Shown one piece after another: positions 28,851-38,491 of a stretch of DNA of 64,000 nucleotides. Position 1 is the stretch's first letter, and each line of letters begins with the position of its first letter. Below the pieces are notes generated by a model. That model was not told the DNA's origin. It saw nothing but the letters and a program-made list of their open reading frames with translations, and did not search any database. The stretch comes from Rhodonellum psychrophilum GCM71 = DSM 17998. GTDB taxonomy: Bacteria > Bacteroidota > Bacteroidia > Cytophagales > Cyclobacteriaceae. The position numbers and the translations under genes are program-made. The DNA is taken from NCBI RefSeq assembly GCF_000381545.1, contig NZ_KB906684.1:1-64000 (forward strand), written 5' to 3'.

Positions 28851-29540
28851 ATGTCCACTATAATTTCAAAATACAAAAACATACCTGGTTTTTCCGCAGA
28901 GGCTGAATTCATCATCAATAGGTACTCCACTAATCTACTGGATTCTTCGCAGATAGGTACCAAAAGAATATTCGATGTTGTGTTTTCAATTTTTTTCATA
29001 TTATTCATTGCTGTTTGGTTATTTCCCCTGATTGCCCTTGCCATCAGGATGGAATCAAAAGGTCCAGTGATTTTTAAGCAAATGCGACATGGTAAAAACA
29101 ATGTCCCTTTTTTTTGCTACAAGTTTCGCAGCATGAAATTCAGCCCAAATGGACATTTCAAACAAGCCAGTAAAAATGATCCGAGAATTACGAGGGTCGG
29201 TTTATTCTTGAGGAAAACCAGTATAGATGAATTGCCACAAATCATTAATGTCTTGATGGGTCAAATGTCCATCGTCGGACCAAGACCACACGCCATCACC
29301 ATGAACAAGGAATTTGCAGATAAAATCCAATATTTTATGTGTAGGCACATGGTAAAGCCTGGGATTACCGGCCTTGCCCAAGCAAAAGGATTTAGGGGAG
29401 AAATAATGGATGAATTTGACATCAACACGAGGTTGAAATATGATTTGTTCTATATCAAAAATTGGAGTGTGTTTCTTGATTTTAAAGTCATGTTTTTGAC
29501 TGTCAAATGTTTATTGGCCAATAATGACAATGCATACTAA
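28851..29540 (+). CDS. Initiating sugar-phosphate transferase (Bac_transf), paralog 2
   Basis: 229 residues, same length as paralog 1 and roughly two thirds identical by eye along its whole length, including INRYSTNLLDSSQ, ESKGPVIFKQMRHG, SMKFSPNGHFKQASK, SIVGPRPHA and MVKPGITGLAQAKGF. One N-terminal membrane helix (~45-67) and a cytoplasmic catalytic domain. It should load a sugar-phosphate onto undecaprenyl phosphate. Two such enzymes 6 kb apart imply a local duplication followed by insertion of the IS4/deacetylase/oxidoreductase block, or two different first sugars. Divergence is strongest in the membrane helix and at the C-terminus. Confidence 0.92.
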   Translation: MSTIISKYKNIPGFSAEAEFIINRYSTNLLDSSQIGTKRIFDVVFSIFFILFIAVWLFPLIALAIRMESKGPVIFKQMRHGKNNVPFFCYKFRSMKFSPNGHFKQASKNDPRITRVGLFLRKTSIDELPQIINVLMGQMSIVGPRPHAITMNKEFADKIQYFMCRHMVKPGITGLAQAKGFRGEIMDEFDINTRLKYDLFYIKNWSVFLDFKVMFLTVKCLLANNDNAY

Positions 29541-29790
29541 TCCCATATCAATTCCTAAATTCATCAATTTCTGTTTTTTTTTCGCTTTAGGGTTTGAAGT
29601 ATAAAAGTTGGGGAAAGCCTGATTTTTCTTAACAAAATTCTGAGCTAATAATTGGGCGTTCAAACCCTCTTTCAAATTTATTGGATCGAATGCCCAATCG
29701 TCTTTTTTTAATCCTTTTTCAAAGCCGCTGTTTTGATTGATTTTTCTTGAATTATAGTTTGAAGGCTGTCTGGTACCCAATCTTAGTTGT

Positions 29791-29959
29791 AACCCGTTTT
29801 ATGCATTACGAACTCAATTCAATATTATAATTAACTGATATTCAATTAGATGTTGATTGGTTTTGACTTCACTCTATTGGTGTCGGCAATTAGTCTCCCA
29901 ATAGTCTGATTTTCCCACAGCTTCGATCTCATTTGGAAACTTAATGCATATTTCGGGTT
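29791..29959 (-). repeat. Dispersed intergenic element, copy A
   Basis: 169 bases. The left end AACCCGTTTTATGCATTA and the reverse complement of the right end, AACCCGAAATATGCATTA, match at 15 of 18 positions. Internal AGTCTGATTTTCCCACAGCT (29903) is the family core in reverse orientation. Lies between convergent genes. Confidence 0.75.
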
Positions 29960-30031
29960 TAAGCACTTCAGGCCTTCCGGATTTAAAAAACACACTCTAT
30001 GCCAGTTTCTAATTCAGTAATTGCAGTATTC

Positions 30032-30200
30032 AAGCCGATTCATGCATAAACAATTCAATTTCAGCCTATAATTATCTAACAATCGTTCAGTTGTTTGCTG
30101 CCTTTGACTTCACCCTATCGATCGCCTACCTATTTATCCAAATAGTCTGATTTTCTTGTAGTTTCAATTCCTATTCCGAAACCAGTGCATATTTCTAGTT
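30032..30200 (-). repeat. Dispersed intergenic element, copy B
   Basis: 169 bases, 72 bases after copy A and in the same orientation. The ends are worn (AAGCCGATTCATGCATAAAC at left, GTGCATATTTCTAGTT at right), but TTTGACTTCACCCTATCGAT and AGTCTGATTTTCTTGTAGTT align closely with copies A and C. Confidence 0.65.
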
Positions 30201-30414
30201 CAAAAGGCTGTCTTGGAGTTAGATTTTCAATAGGGTAGGAGTCTGCACCCAAATTTCTGCGAGCAATAGAGGATTTCACACATTTCCTGCGAATCAATTT
30301 AACTAAAGTTGTTGTCATCCAATTCATTATTTCTTTTGGTTCTTTAACCATATTCGCAAAAAAAATCTGCACGTCGCCCCTTACTGATTCTCCACTAGAA
30401 AAGGTTTGAGAAAC

Positions 30415-30453
30415 TCAAAAAAAATAGGCCATCCCTTTTGGGACAGCCTATTC
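30415..30453 (-). terminator. Terminator after susD (pair 1)
   Basis: On the minus strand AATAGGC-TG-TCCC pairs with GGGA-TG-GCCTATT around AAAA, followed by eight T; 29 bases after the susD stop. Confidence 0.8.
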
Positions 30454-30481
30454 AGTTTAATTTATATCACCATGGGGTAGA

Positions 30482-31930
30482 TCAATAACCAGGGTTTTGA
30501 TTTTCTTGATTGATTAGGTCATTTGCGCTGATTTCGTTAATAGGAATGGGCCATGCCCAAGCCCTATTATCTGGAGCCAATGCACAACTTGTGAAAGCTG
30601 TTCCACAATCCGATCTTTCCAACGCCCTGTCGGTTCTCTTTAAGTCAAAGAATCTGTGTCCTTCCACGAAAAGCTCCTTCCTTCTTTCTTCAGCAATTGC
30701 TGCTTTTAGATTATCACCTGCCAATATAACAGGTAGATAACCGTTGATTCTGGCCAAGCGCAATCCGTTGAGATCAGTCAAAGCATTAATATCTCCTCCG
30801 GATTGATTTGCATTGGCTTCGGCTCTGATCAGGTACATTTCAGCCACCCTAATCACCTTGAAATTGACGATTCCATCTCTCAAATTTCCTTTTCCCAAGT
30901 ATTTAGAGACCACCAAGCGATTGCCTACAGTTTGGAAATAGGAAGTATACCGAACATCCTCCACTGGATCAAACTGTCCCAAAACCTCCATAGAAGGTCT
31001 GAAGGAGGATCTGTTTCCATTAGGAAAATATACGTTTGTTCCTGGAGTTCCTTCGCCTGCATTGAAAGGAATAGACCAGATTACTTCCGAACGACCGATA
31101 TTTTCATCTCTCCAAATTCCCTGAAAAGCTGTCCTTGATGCCAGAGGGATTTCCTCGATGACACTGGTAGCTGCTGTTGCTGCTTCGGTATATTGACCTG
31201 AATACAGATAAGCCCTCGCTAGGATCGCGTCGATTGTGATGGCATCGATGTTTGATCTGTTTGTGTAATTCGCAGAAGCATTGATGGTTTTGTCGGTATC
31301 TTCCAATAGCATTTTGGCCTCTGCCAAATCTGTAAATATCCCATCCCAACTTTGTGCTACGGTTGATCTTGCAATATTGTCAGTGTTGAAGGATAACTTA
31401 TAGGGTATCCCTAGAGCGGTTGAACTTCTGGTTAGATCAGTAGCAAAATACCTGAGCAAATCAAAATGAACATAAGCCCTAATGGCCAAAGCTTGGCCTT
31501 TTATCCGATTATATCTTCCTCGATCCTCATCAGCAAATGTATCAATATCTCTCAAAGTGATATTGGCTTGTGCAATAATTCTATAGGCTGCAGTCCACAA
31601 TCCTTCGATTGCCCCGTTGTCAGCTGCATAATCCCAATTGACCAACTGTCTGTAATTCGCTAAGGATTCTTGGGTTTCTGTTAAGTTGTCTGACATCATA
31701 TCCGGCATGGTAGAGAATGCCGCGGCTGGCCCTGATGCATTGCCGAAGTAGGAAGTAGACCTGAAGAGTGCATACGTTCCAGTGAGAGAAAACTCGTAAT
31801 CTGCCAGACTTTTGAACCTTTGGCTACCATCGAGAACAAATTCTGGCTCAATGTCAATGACGCTATTGCAACCTGCTACCATGGCAGATCCTGCGATGGC
31901 GAATCCTAATATTATATGTTTTAAATTCAT
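30482..31930 (-). CDS. SusD/RagB family outer-membrane lipoprotein (pair 1)
   Basis: 482 residues from the chosen ATG at 31930; a longer frame adds 13 residues before the signal peptide and is rejected because MNLKHIILGFAIAGSAMVAGC gives a proper lipobox (Cys21). SusD marks: IDIEPEFVLDG near the N-terminus, the TPR-like helices with GQALAIRAYVHFDLLRYFA (~150), ARAYLYSGQYTEAA, and the C-terminal AEERRKELFVEGHRFFDLKR followed by PIPINEISAN. It forms the ligand-binding lid on the SusC channel encoded 63 bases upstream. The substrate is unknown because no hydrolase or regulator gene lies beside it. Confidence 0.93.
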   Translation of the reverse strand: MNLKHIILGFAIAGSAMVAGCNSVIDIEPEFVLDGSQRFKSLADYEFSLTGTYALFRSTSYFGNASGPAAAFSTMPDMMSDNLTETQESLANYRQLVNWDYAADNGAIEGLWTAAYRIIAQANITLRDIDTFADEDRGRYNRIKGQALAIRAYVHFDLLRYFATDLTRSSTALGIPYKLSFNTDNIARSTVAQSWDGIFTDLAEAKMLLEDTDKTINASANYTNRSNIDAITIDAILARAYLYSGQYTEAATAATSVIEEIPLASRTAFQGIWRDENIGRSEVIWSIPFNAGEGTPGTNVYFPNGNRSSFRPSMEVLGQFDPVEDVRYTSYFQTVGNRLVVSKYLGKGNLRDGIVNFKVIRVAEMYLIRAEANANQSGGDINALTDLNGLRLARINGYLPVILAGDNLKAAIAEERRKELFVEGHRFFDLKRTDRALERSDCGTAFTSCALAPDNRAWAWPIPINEISANDLINQENQNPGY

Positions 31931-31993
31931 TTCAGTTTTATATTTAATGGTCCTTACTTGTGGTTTCACACCAACACTCCCCTTAAAATTTGA

Positions 31994-34936
31994 TTAAAAT
32001 CCAACGCTAACACCCATCGTGACAGTTCTCAATGCTGGGTATTGAGAGCCAACCAATAATCTGTCAGACAATTCTGGGTCGAATCCTCGGAATTGCGTGA
32101 ATGTCAACAGGTTTTGACCTTGGACAAACACTCTGGCGGAAGCAATCTTTAGGTTTGCGATTGTTTTTGCGGGCAAGTTGTAAGAAAGATTGATATTTCT
32201 CAATCTCAAGTAATCCCCTGACTCCACAAATCTGCTTGTACCCGAAAAGAATGCATTATCAGCTCTTGGGATATTGGTAATTTGACCAGGAGTTCTCCAT
32301 TCGTTAAGAAGGTCTACAGATAGGTTGTCAAATAAATAAGCCGGATTTTCAATATTGTTTCTGTCATTGTTGTAAAGGTTGTTTCCGAATACATAGGTAA
32401 ACAATACATCCAAACTGAGACTTTTGTATGAAAATGAAGTTCCAAAACCACCGAAATAAGGTGCGTCCGAGGTGCCTAAGATTGCCCTGTCATTGGGGTC
32501 ATAACTTTCGGTCAGTTCATTCTCATTTGTTAAATATTGGGCATTTCCGTTTTCAGGATTGACACCTGCATATCTTACCAAATACAAGCTGTTGATTGGC
32601 TCTCCAATTTTGGTGATATAGTCACCTTCGATGATTTCAGTTTGATCGCCAACCAAACTTAACACCTCATTTTTGTTATAGGTGAAGTTTGCATTCAACT
32701 CCCATTTAAAATTGGCATTGTCTATTACTTTTCCGATAAATGAGATTTCATAACCGCGGTTCCTCAGGCTTCCAATATTGGTGTTTTGAGAAGTGAAACC
32801 TGAAGTTCTGGTCAATTGACGGTTTAGGAAAAGATCGTCAGTAACGTTGTTGTAGTATTCAAAAATACCATTCAATCTTCCTTGAAGGAGAACAAACTCA
32901 ACTCCTGCGTTCAACATTTCTTTTCTTTCCCATCTTAAAAATTGATTTGGAAGATTGGTCAAAGCAATCCCTCCAATTCCGTTATAGATGGATCTGCCAA
33001 AAAGTTCTCTGGAATCAAAATTGCCAATTCCTTCTTGGTTACCTACAGCTCCATAGCTTCCTTTGAATTTCAATTCATTGAAGAAGTTACCTTTGAGATT
33101 TTGCATAAATGCTTCGTCACTCACAATCCAGCTCAATCCAATTGATCCGAAGTTTGCATACCTGTTGTCCTCACCAAATCTTGATGAGCCATCTCTTCTA
33201 AGACCCGCATTGATAAAATACCTATCCTTGAATCCATAAGTAGCATCAATAAAGTAGGAAACAAGAGAGTTTTGTCCTCCAAAACCCCTAACTCCAGGGA
33301 TGTATCCATTCAAAGGAGTACCTGGCGTGATTCCGGCTTCATTTTGGAATGGGCCTACAAGACCAAATCCAGTAAATCCAAATCCTCTCTCATCATTTTT
33401 CACAACTTCATTGAAAACTGCAACCGTAAGTTCGTTGTCTACATTGAATCTTTTGGTATAACTAATGGAGGTGGTACCTGTGTATCTGAAATTCCTTTCC
33501 AACGCTCTCCCCAAACTACCATTGCCGCCTTGTGCGATAGATCCTCTATATGTGGTTCTGTCCAAATAGGTTTGAAATTCATTTTGGGTGTAGTCGATGC
33601 CCCAATTGGTTCTCATTGTTAAGCCTTCTAAGAATGGTGCTTTGTATTCCACAAATGCGATTCCCACTCCTTTGATTTGGTCCCTGGAAGTCTGATTCTC
33701 CAGGAGCTCTTGAAGTGCATTGGGCTGACCTGATACGATCTGGGTATAATCACCATTTTCATCATAAGGTCTTTCGTAAGGATTCAACCATCTTACTGCA
33801 TTCAAAGGGCTTCCGATGAATGAATCACCTTCCAGCGTATTGTTGAATTTGGAAAAACCAATGGAGGTATTCAATCCGAATCTGAAATTCCCGGCATGGG
33901 TTTCCACATTGGCTCGACCAGTATATCGTCTCAAATCAGTATTGGGAACAGTACCTGTTTGATCGAAAACAGATCCTGAAAGGAAGAAAGTGGTTTTGTC
34001 GCTTCCGCCTGAGGCAGAAAGCTGATGACTTTGTGTATTTCCAGTCCTGAAGAGTACATCCTCCCAATTGGTGTTTATTTGTCTCAATCCAGCAAGTTCA
34101 GCATCTGTCCAGCCGTAAAGGTTTCCGTTGGCCAATTCATAATCTAATTTCTGATTTCCATTCATGACCAACTGTGGGTGGCTTGGAGCTTCAGATACTC
34201 CGTATTGAAAGTCATAGTTTACTCTGGTGACACCTGACTTTCCTCTTTTGGATGTAATGACGATAACACCGTTTGCTCCTCTTGAACCATAGATAGAGGT
34301 GGAAGCAGCATCTTTCAGAATGGTGAACGATTCAAAATCATTCGGATTTAAAGTTGCAAAATCAGCTGCCGAAATTTGGATTCCGTCCAACACAAACAAA
34401 GGAGCATTTGACCCGTTGATGGATCCTTTTCCTCTGATGGTCACTGCTGCAGCTGCTCCTGGTTGGCCTGAGTTGGCTTGGATCAAGACCCCCGGCGCTC
34501 TTCCCTGCAATGCCTGGTCAAAAGATGCAATGGGGACTTCCCTGATTTGTTCCGCTGAAACGGTGTTGATAGACCCCGCTACTTCTCTGCTATTTTGGGT
34601 TTTGTATCCAGTTACGATTACCTCACCCAATAATTTTGAATCTGTTTTTAGGGTCACGTCGATTACAGATCTGTTTCCTACAGTCTGTTCTTGGGTTTCA
34701 AATCCGATAAAGGAAAATACCAAAACTGTATTTGGGCCAACATTGTCTAAATTGAATTTCCCATCAAGGTCAGTCGCAACCCCACCGAAAGTACCTTTTA
34801 TCAGGACACTCACACCTGGTAAGGGAAGCTTATCCTCCCCGGAGATGACGGTGCCCGAGACCTGATTGGTCTGCGCGATAGCCGAATAGCTTATGTTGAA
34901 TAACAAAGCCATAGCCAATAGTAAAATTTTTTTCAT
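31994..34936 (-). CDS. SusC/RagA TonB-dependent transporter (pair 1)
   Basis: 980 residues. Signal peptide (1-21), an N-terminal carboxypeptidase-regulatory-like domain (~25-100; VSGTVISGEDKLPLPGVSVL), TonB plug (~115-230, containing APGVLIQANSGQPGAAAAVT and LKDAASTSIYGSRGANGVIV), then a ~22-strand barrel ending in an aromatic residue (GVSVGF). It imports a ligand delivered by SusD using TonB energy. First gene of the susCD pair. No FecR/anti-sigma or hybrid two-component regulator is adjacent, so control is probably by general or distant regulators. Confidence 0.95.
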   Translation of the reverse strand: MKKILLLAMALLFNISYSAIAQTNQVSGTVISGEDKLPLPGVSVLIKGTFGGVATDLDGKFNLDNVGPNTVLVFSFIGFETQEQTVGNRSVIDVTLKTDSKLLGEVIVTGYKTQNSREVAGSINTVSAEQIREVPIASFDQALQGRAPGVLIQANSGQPGAAAAVTIRGKGSINGSNAPLFVLDGIQISAADFATLNPNDFESFTILKDAASTSIYGSRGANGVIVITSKRGKSGVTRVNYDFQYGVSEAPSHPQLVMNGNQKLDYELANGNLYGWTDAELAGLRQINTNWEDVLFRTGNTQSHQLSASGGSDKTTFFLSGSVFDQTGTVPNTDLRRYTGRANVETHAGNFRFGLNTSIGFSKFNNTLEGDSFIGSPLNAVRWLNPYERPYDENGDYTQIVSGQPNALQELLENQTSRDQIKGVGIAFVEYKAPFLEGLTMRTNWGIDYTQNEFQTYLDRTTYRGSIAQGGNGSLGRALERNFRYTGTTSISYTKRFNVDNELTVAVFNEVVKNDERGFGFTGFGLVGPFQNEAGITPGTPLNGYIPGVRGFGGQNSLVSYFIDATYGFKDRYFINAGLRRDGSSRFGEDNRYANFGSIGLSWIVSDEAFMQNLKGNFFNELKFKGSYGAVGNQEGIGNFDSRELFGRSIYNGIGGIALTNLPNQFLRWERKEMLNAGVEFVLLQGRLNGIFEYYNNVTDDLFLNRQLTRTSGFTSQNTNIGSLRNRGYEISFIGKVIDNANFKWELNANFTYNKNEVLSLVGDQTEIIEGDYITKIGEPINSLYLVRYAGVNPENGNAQYLTNENELTESYDPNDRAILGTSDAPYFGGFGTSFSYKSLSLDVLFTYVFGNNLYNNDRNNIENPAYLFDNLSVDLLNEWRTPGQITNIPRADNAFFSGTSRFVESGDYLRLRNINLSYNLPAKTIANLKIASARVFVQGQNLLTFTQFRGFDPELSDRLLVGSQYPALRTVTMGVSVGF

Positions 34937-35070
34937 CGTTTATTATATTTGGTTTAGTTTAAAATACGGCGTTGGATTAACCCAAACAGCTTGTTTTTGT
35001 TTGGGGATTTTACAAGATAAATATGAAATTTTAGGGGAGTTAAATCCAGTTTTTGGATTTTTGGCTATTT

Positions 35071-35778
35071 CTAGAATGCCAATAGTTCTTGACCAACCAG
35101 CTTCCCAACAATTTCATATTGGTTCATGGCCAGGCAGAAGTCAATGTCAGCTTCGATGTTTTGGTTTTGGAGCCTTTTTGCGTGAGCAGCTTGGTTGAGA
35201 AAGGATTTCAACTGACCCGCATTTTGTTCGTAAAGGTTTTTCATTGCGATTGCGCCATCGCATTCCCATTCAAATTGATCGGCTAAAAAACTCACCAGAG
35301 CACCTGCGTAAAGGGAGTCTTCCAGATTGAATTTACCCTTCCAGCCAGCACAATGGATCAAAATATCTTGATCTTGGGCAGCCAGATATTTCGCCGTAGT
35401 GTCAAGATTCAGAAATGCGCCAATCAGGATTTCATTTGAGCCCAATTTTGATTTTTCAATGGCGAGGGTACCATTGGTTGTGGTCATCGCTATTTTTTTT
35501 CCAGCATATTTCCCATGAAGATAGGCCAGTGGCGAATTGCCCAATTCAAATCCATCTGCCAAAAATCCATTCCTTTCTCCTGCAATGACAAATCCTTCTT
35601 TGGACATTTCTCTGCAAGTCTCCAAATCAGCAACGGGTGTAATGGATTTCACTCCATTTGCCAAGGCTGTGACCATAGTAGAAGTTGCCCTAAAAATATC
35701 CACCACCACAATGTTTTTTTGACTCAAATCGTGAAGATGAATCAATTCGGGACTAAAGCAAATTTCTAATTTTTTCAT
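35071..35778 (-). CDS. 2-phosphosulfolactate phosphatase family (ComB)
   Basis: 235 residues from ATG 35778; a frame extending to 35835 adds a stretch unlike the family. MKKLEICFSPELIHL, VVVDIFRATSTMVTALANGV, GERNGFLADGFELGNSPLAY (~70-89) and AMTTTNGTLAIEKSK (~100-114) are the conserved ComB blocks, including the Asp and Arg/Thr residues of the active site. ComB removes phosphate from 2-phosphosulfolactate in coenzyme M synthesis of methanogens; bacterial homologs may serve sulfolactate or sulfonate pathways. Lies 95 bases downstream of gcvT on the same strand; no other sulfonate gene is present here. Confidence 0.88.
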   Translation of the reverse strand: MKKLEICFSPELIHLHDLSQKNIVVVDIFRATSTMVTALANGVKSITPVADLETCREMSKEGFVIAGERNGFLADGFELGNSPLAYLHGKYAGKKIAMTTTNGTLAIEKSKLGSNEILIGAFLNLDTTAKYLAAQDQDILIHCAGWKGKFNLEDSLYAGALVSFLADQFEWECDGAIAMKNLYEQNAGQLKSFLNQAAHAKRLQNQNIEADIDFCLAMNQYEIVGKLVGQELLAF

Positions 35779-35873
35779 TAATGGGTAAACGTGAATGCTA
35801 AAAAAATACAGTTTCCCTTTTTTTGAGACCTTCAAAAAAAAGGAAACCGATATTTTACTTTTTGGTTATAAAA

Positions 35874-36971
35874 TTATTTTTTCTGCAACAAAGGCAGTTT
35901 TTCGATCACTGCCTCAAGGTTTTTATTTCTGACGGTAATGGCAATCCCCGTTCCAGGAATGGCGTATTCGGTTTGGACATAACCCAAGCCTATTCCCAGA
36001 CCCATAGTAGGAGAAATACTGCCAGAAGTCACCTCTCCAATTACTTCACCATGAAGGTTGACGATAGGGTAGTGTGCTCTTGGAATTCCTTTTTCCTTCA
36101 AGATGAATCCAACCAGTTTTTTTGAGACACCTTCTTCTTTTTGCTTCTTCAAATTTTCAGAATTGATAAAGTCCTTGGTGAATTTTGTGATCCAACCCAA
36201 CCCTGCTTCGATCGGTGAAGTTTCGTCATTCAGATCATTTCCGTAGAGACAATATCCCATTTCCAACCTTAATGTATCCCTTGCGCCCAATCCAATAGGT
36301 TTGATGCCAAGGTCTTTTCCCGATTCAAAAATGGCATCCCATACTTTTTGTGCATCTTCATTTTTCACATAGATCTCAAATCCACCTGCTCCTGTATAGC
36401 CAGTACCTGAAATGATCACATCTTGGACTCCTGCAAAATCACCGACTGTGAAATGATAGAACTTGATTGCGGACAAATCCACAGGAGTCAGCGGCTGCAG
36501 TGCTTCTGTTGCTTTTGGCCCCTGTACAGCAAAAAGTGACATCCCATCCGATAGGTTTGTCAATTCAGCACCAAATACATTGTGCTGGTTGATCCAGTTC
36601 CAATCCTTTTCGATATTGGAGGCATTTACGACCAACATGTATTCTTCTTCGGCCATTTTATAGACGATTAAGTCATCTACAATTCCCCCTTTTTCGTTGG
36701 GAAAACAAGAATATTGTGCTTGACCAACAACCAACTTTGAGGCATCGTTTGAGGTGACTTTCTGGATCAGCGCCAAGGCGTTTGGGCCTTTCACCATGAA
36801 TTCCCCCATGTGGGAAACATCAAAAACTCCGACACTTTCCCGAACAGTGTTGTGCTCATCAAGATCTGATGAATATCTTACTGGCATGAAATATCCAGCA
36901 AAGGGAACCATTTTTCCACCAAGAGCTTCGTGAAGGTCGTTTAAAGTAACTTTTTTGATGATATTTTCCAT
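35874..36971 (-). CDS. gcvT: Glycine cleavage system T protein (aminomethyltransferase)
   Basis: 365 residues, full length. [50 protein letters not shown] and [11 protein letters not shown] are the folate-binding aminomethyltransferase blocks; the C-terminal barrel has [20 protein letters not shown]. The enzyme passes the aminomethyl carbon from the lipoyl H protein to tetrahydrofolate, releasing ammonia. gcvP and gcvH are not in this window. It stands between two SusCD pairs, upstream of comB. Confidence 0.96.
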   Translation of the reverse strand: MENIIKKVTLNDLHEALGGKMVPFAGYFMPVRYSSDLDEHNTVRESVGVFDVSHMGEFMVKGPNALALIQKVTSNDASKLVVGQAQYSCFPNEKGGIVDDLIVYKMAEEEYMLVVNASNIEKDWNWINQHNVFGAELTNLSDGMSLFAVQGPKATEALQPLTPVDLSAIKFYHFTVGDFAGVQDVIISGTGYTGAGGFEIYVKNEDAQKVWDAIFESGKDLGIKPIGLGARDTLRLEMGYCLYGNDLNDETSPIEAGLGWITKFTKDFINSENLKKQKEEGVSKKLVGFILKEKGIPRAHYPIVNLHGEVIGEVTSGSISPTMGLGIGLGYVQTEYAIPGTGIAITVRNKNLEAVIEKLPLLQKK

Positions 36972-37035
36972 TCTAAGGGTTTATTTTTCTGACCGCAAAG
37001 TTAAGAAATGACAGGAACTATTTATGCCATTGAAC

Positions 37036-37068
37036 AAAAAAAGGCCACTTTATTGAAGAGGCCTTTTA
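37036..37068 (-). terminator. Terminator after susD (pair 2)
   Basis: On the minus strand AAAAGGCC and GGCCTTTTTTT flank a 13-base loop; the stem is 8 bp and runs into T residues, 20 bases after the susD stop. Confidence 0.7.
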
Positions 37069-37088
37069 TTTCTTAATTCATTTGTCAA

Positions 37089-38480
37089 TCAACCGCCATA
37101 GCCGGGATTCTGCACCAAGTTGGGATTGGCATCGATTTCCCTTTGTGGGATTGGGAAGACGAGTCTTGGATCATCAAATGCAAAGACAGTAATAGAGATA
37201 TTGTCCAGAACCGAACCTTTGGTTCTTTTGATGTCATGGATGGCCTGTCCTTCATGGGCCAATTCCAGTTTCCTTTCTTTAAGTATATCGGCCAAAGTCG
37301 GCAATGTGGGAGTGGAAAGTGGATTGAATTCCGGTAATTTCACCCTCCTTCTGATTCTGTTCAAATCCCCAATCGGCGTGGATCCCACTGCTGTTCCTTC
37401 TCTGAAGTTTGTCTCTGCCCGCGTGAGGTACATTTCGGACAATCTGAAAACCTTGACGTTTTTGAATTGATCCCTCCATTTTGCGGTCCTTAATTCTCCG
37501 GCAGCTGTAAAGAATTGAGTCAACCTCTCATCTCCGGATTCATATAGGTTTAAGTGGGCTTGCAAAATGGCAACATCACCTCCCCTGGCTCCAAATTCCG
37601 GAAGGGAATAGAACAGGAACATGTCATTGTCTGCATCTTGTGGATTTACCTGGATCGTGAAAAGGTCTTCATTGGTGTCCGCGTCATTGTTGAACGCATC
37701 CATATAGGCGGTGCCAATCAACGATTTCCCATTCGCAAGAGCCACTTCAATTGCCCTGTTGGCCGCATCTCTGGCTTCTGCATATCGCTCCATTTGTAAA
37801 TATACCCGTGACAATTGGGCGGAGGCAACATATGACCTGGCCAAAAATCCATTGACTGGTGGAAGGATGGATTCGGCTCTTCTCAGGTCAGTGAGGATTT
37901 GTTGGTATACCTCTTCCACTGTATTTCGACTAACAAAACTCGTTTCTACGATGGCTCTTGTTGGTTCCAATACCAGAGGCACACCCAGATTGGTTCCGGT
38001 ATTGCCAGCAGCGTAGGGAAGGGCATACAGCTTGATCAGCTCAAAATACATGGAGCCTCTGATAAAAAGGGCTTCTCCTTCTACTCTTGGTCTATCTTCC
38101 TCATTGACGATGTTCAAGGCTGACAATACGTTGTTGCTGACATTGATGGCGCGATAGGCGGCTGCCCAGGTTCCTTCTACAAAGGAATTGTTGACAAAAA
38201 TGGTTTTGTTGAACATTTCCCTGGGTTGGTTAAAGGTCCCTTCCCATCTTACTTCGCGGTTTGCCCCAAGCATCTCGGAATAAAGATGAAGCCTACCACC
38301 GTATAAATTCACGTTTCTTATTTCGGAATATGCACCCAGTAAGACACTTTTTACATTGGCATCCGTATTCAGTGCGAGCTCCTGATCGATACTTTGTTGT
38401 GGCGTTAACGACAATTCATTGTCGCAACTGCTGAATAGGACAGCTAAAACCATCAATCCTGATGCGATATGTTTTTTCAT
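37089..38480 (-). CDS. SusD/RagB family outer-membrane lipoprotein (pair 2)
   Basis: 463 residues. Lipoprotein signal MKKHIASGLMVLAVLFSSC with Cys19. SusD blocks: NELSLTPQQSIDQELAL, GEALFIRGSMYFELIKLYAL (~130-150), AQLSRVYLQMERYAEARDAA, and the C-terminal LKERKLELAHEGQAIHDIKR then VFPIPQREIDANPNLVQNPG. Shorter than the pair 1 SusD and clearly a different subfamily. Encoded 11 bases after its SusC partner; substrate not predictable from neighbours. Confidence 0.94.
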   Translation of the reverse strand: MKKHIASGLMVLAVLFSSCDNELSLTPQQSIDQELALNTDANVKSVLLGAYSEIRNVNLYGGRLHLYSEMLGANREVRWEGTFNQPREMFNKTIFVNNSFVEGTWAAAYRAINVSNNVLSALNIVNEEDRPRVEGEALFIRGSMYFELIKLYALPYAAGNTGTNLGVPLVLEPTRAIVETSFVSRNTVEEVYQQILTDLRRAESILPPVNGFLARSYVASAQLSRVYLQMERYAEARDAANRAIEVALANGKSLIGTAYMDAFNNDADTNEDLFTIQVNPQDADNDMFLFYSLPEFGARGGDVAILQAHLNLYESGDERLTQFFTAAGELRTAKWRDQFKNVKVFRLSEMYLTRAETNFREGTAVGSTPIGDLNRIRRRVKLPEFNPLSTPTLPTLADILKERKLELAHEGQAIHDIKRTKGSVLDNISITVFAFDDPRLVFPIPQREIDANPNLVQNPGYGG

Positions 38481-38491
38481 CTTCTGATAAA

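Larger units (their letters stand above)
29541..30481. other. Non-coding region with two element copies
   Basis: About 940 bases between convergent sugar transferase 2 and SusD. It holds repeat copies A and B and the susD terminator. Two minus-strand ORFs of 80-89 codons (29511-29780, 30130-30372) show no family features; the second lies over copy B. Neither is accepted. Confidence 0.5.

Noticed and set aside
29511-29780. 89-codon minus-strand ORF
   Set aside because: Overlaps the end of sugar transferase 2 on the opposite strand, low complexity, no recognisable motif.
30130-30372. 80-codon minus-strand ORF
   Set aside because: It lies over repeat copy B and its flank, has no family features or partner gene, and similar short ORFs occur over other copies by chance.
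34299-34865. 188-codon plus-strand ORF
   Set aside because: Antisense to the well-supported susC plug region; its sequence is the shadow of that gene.
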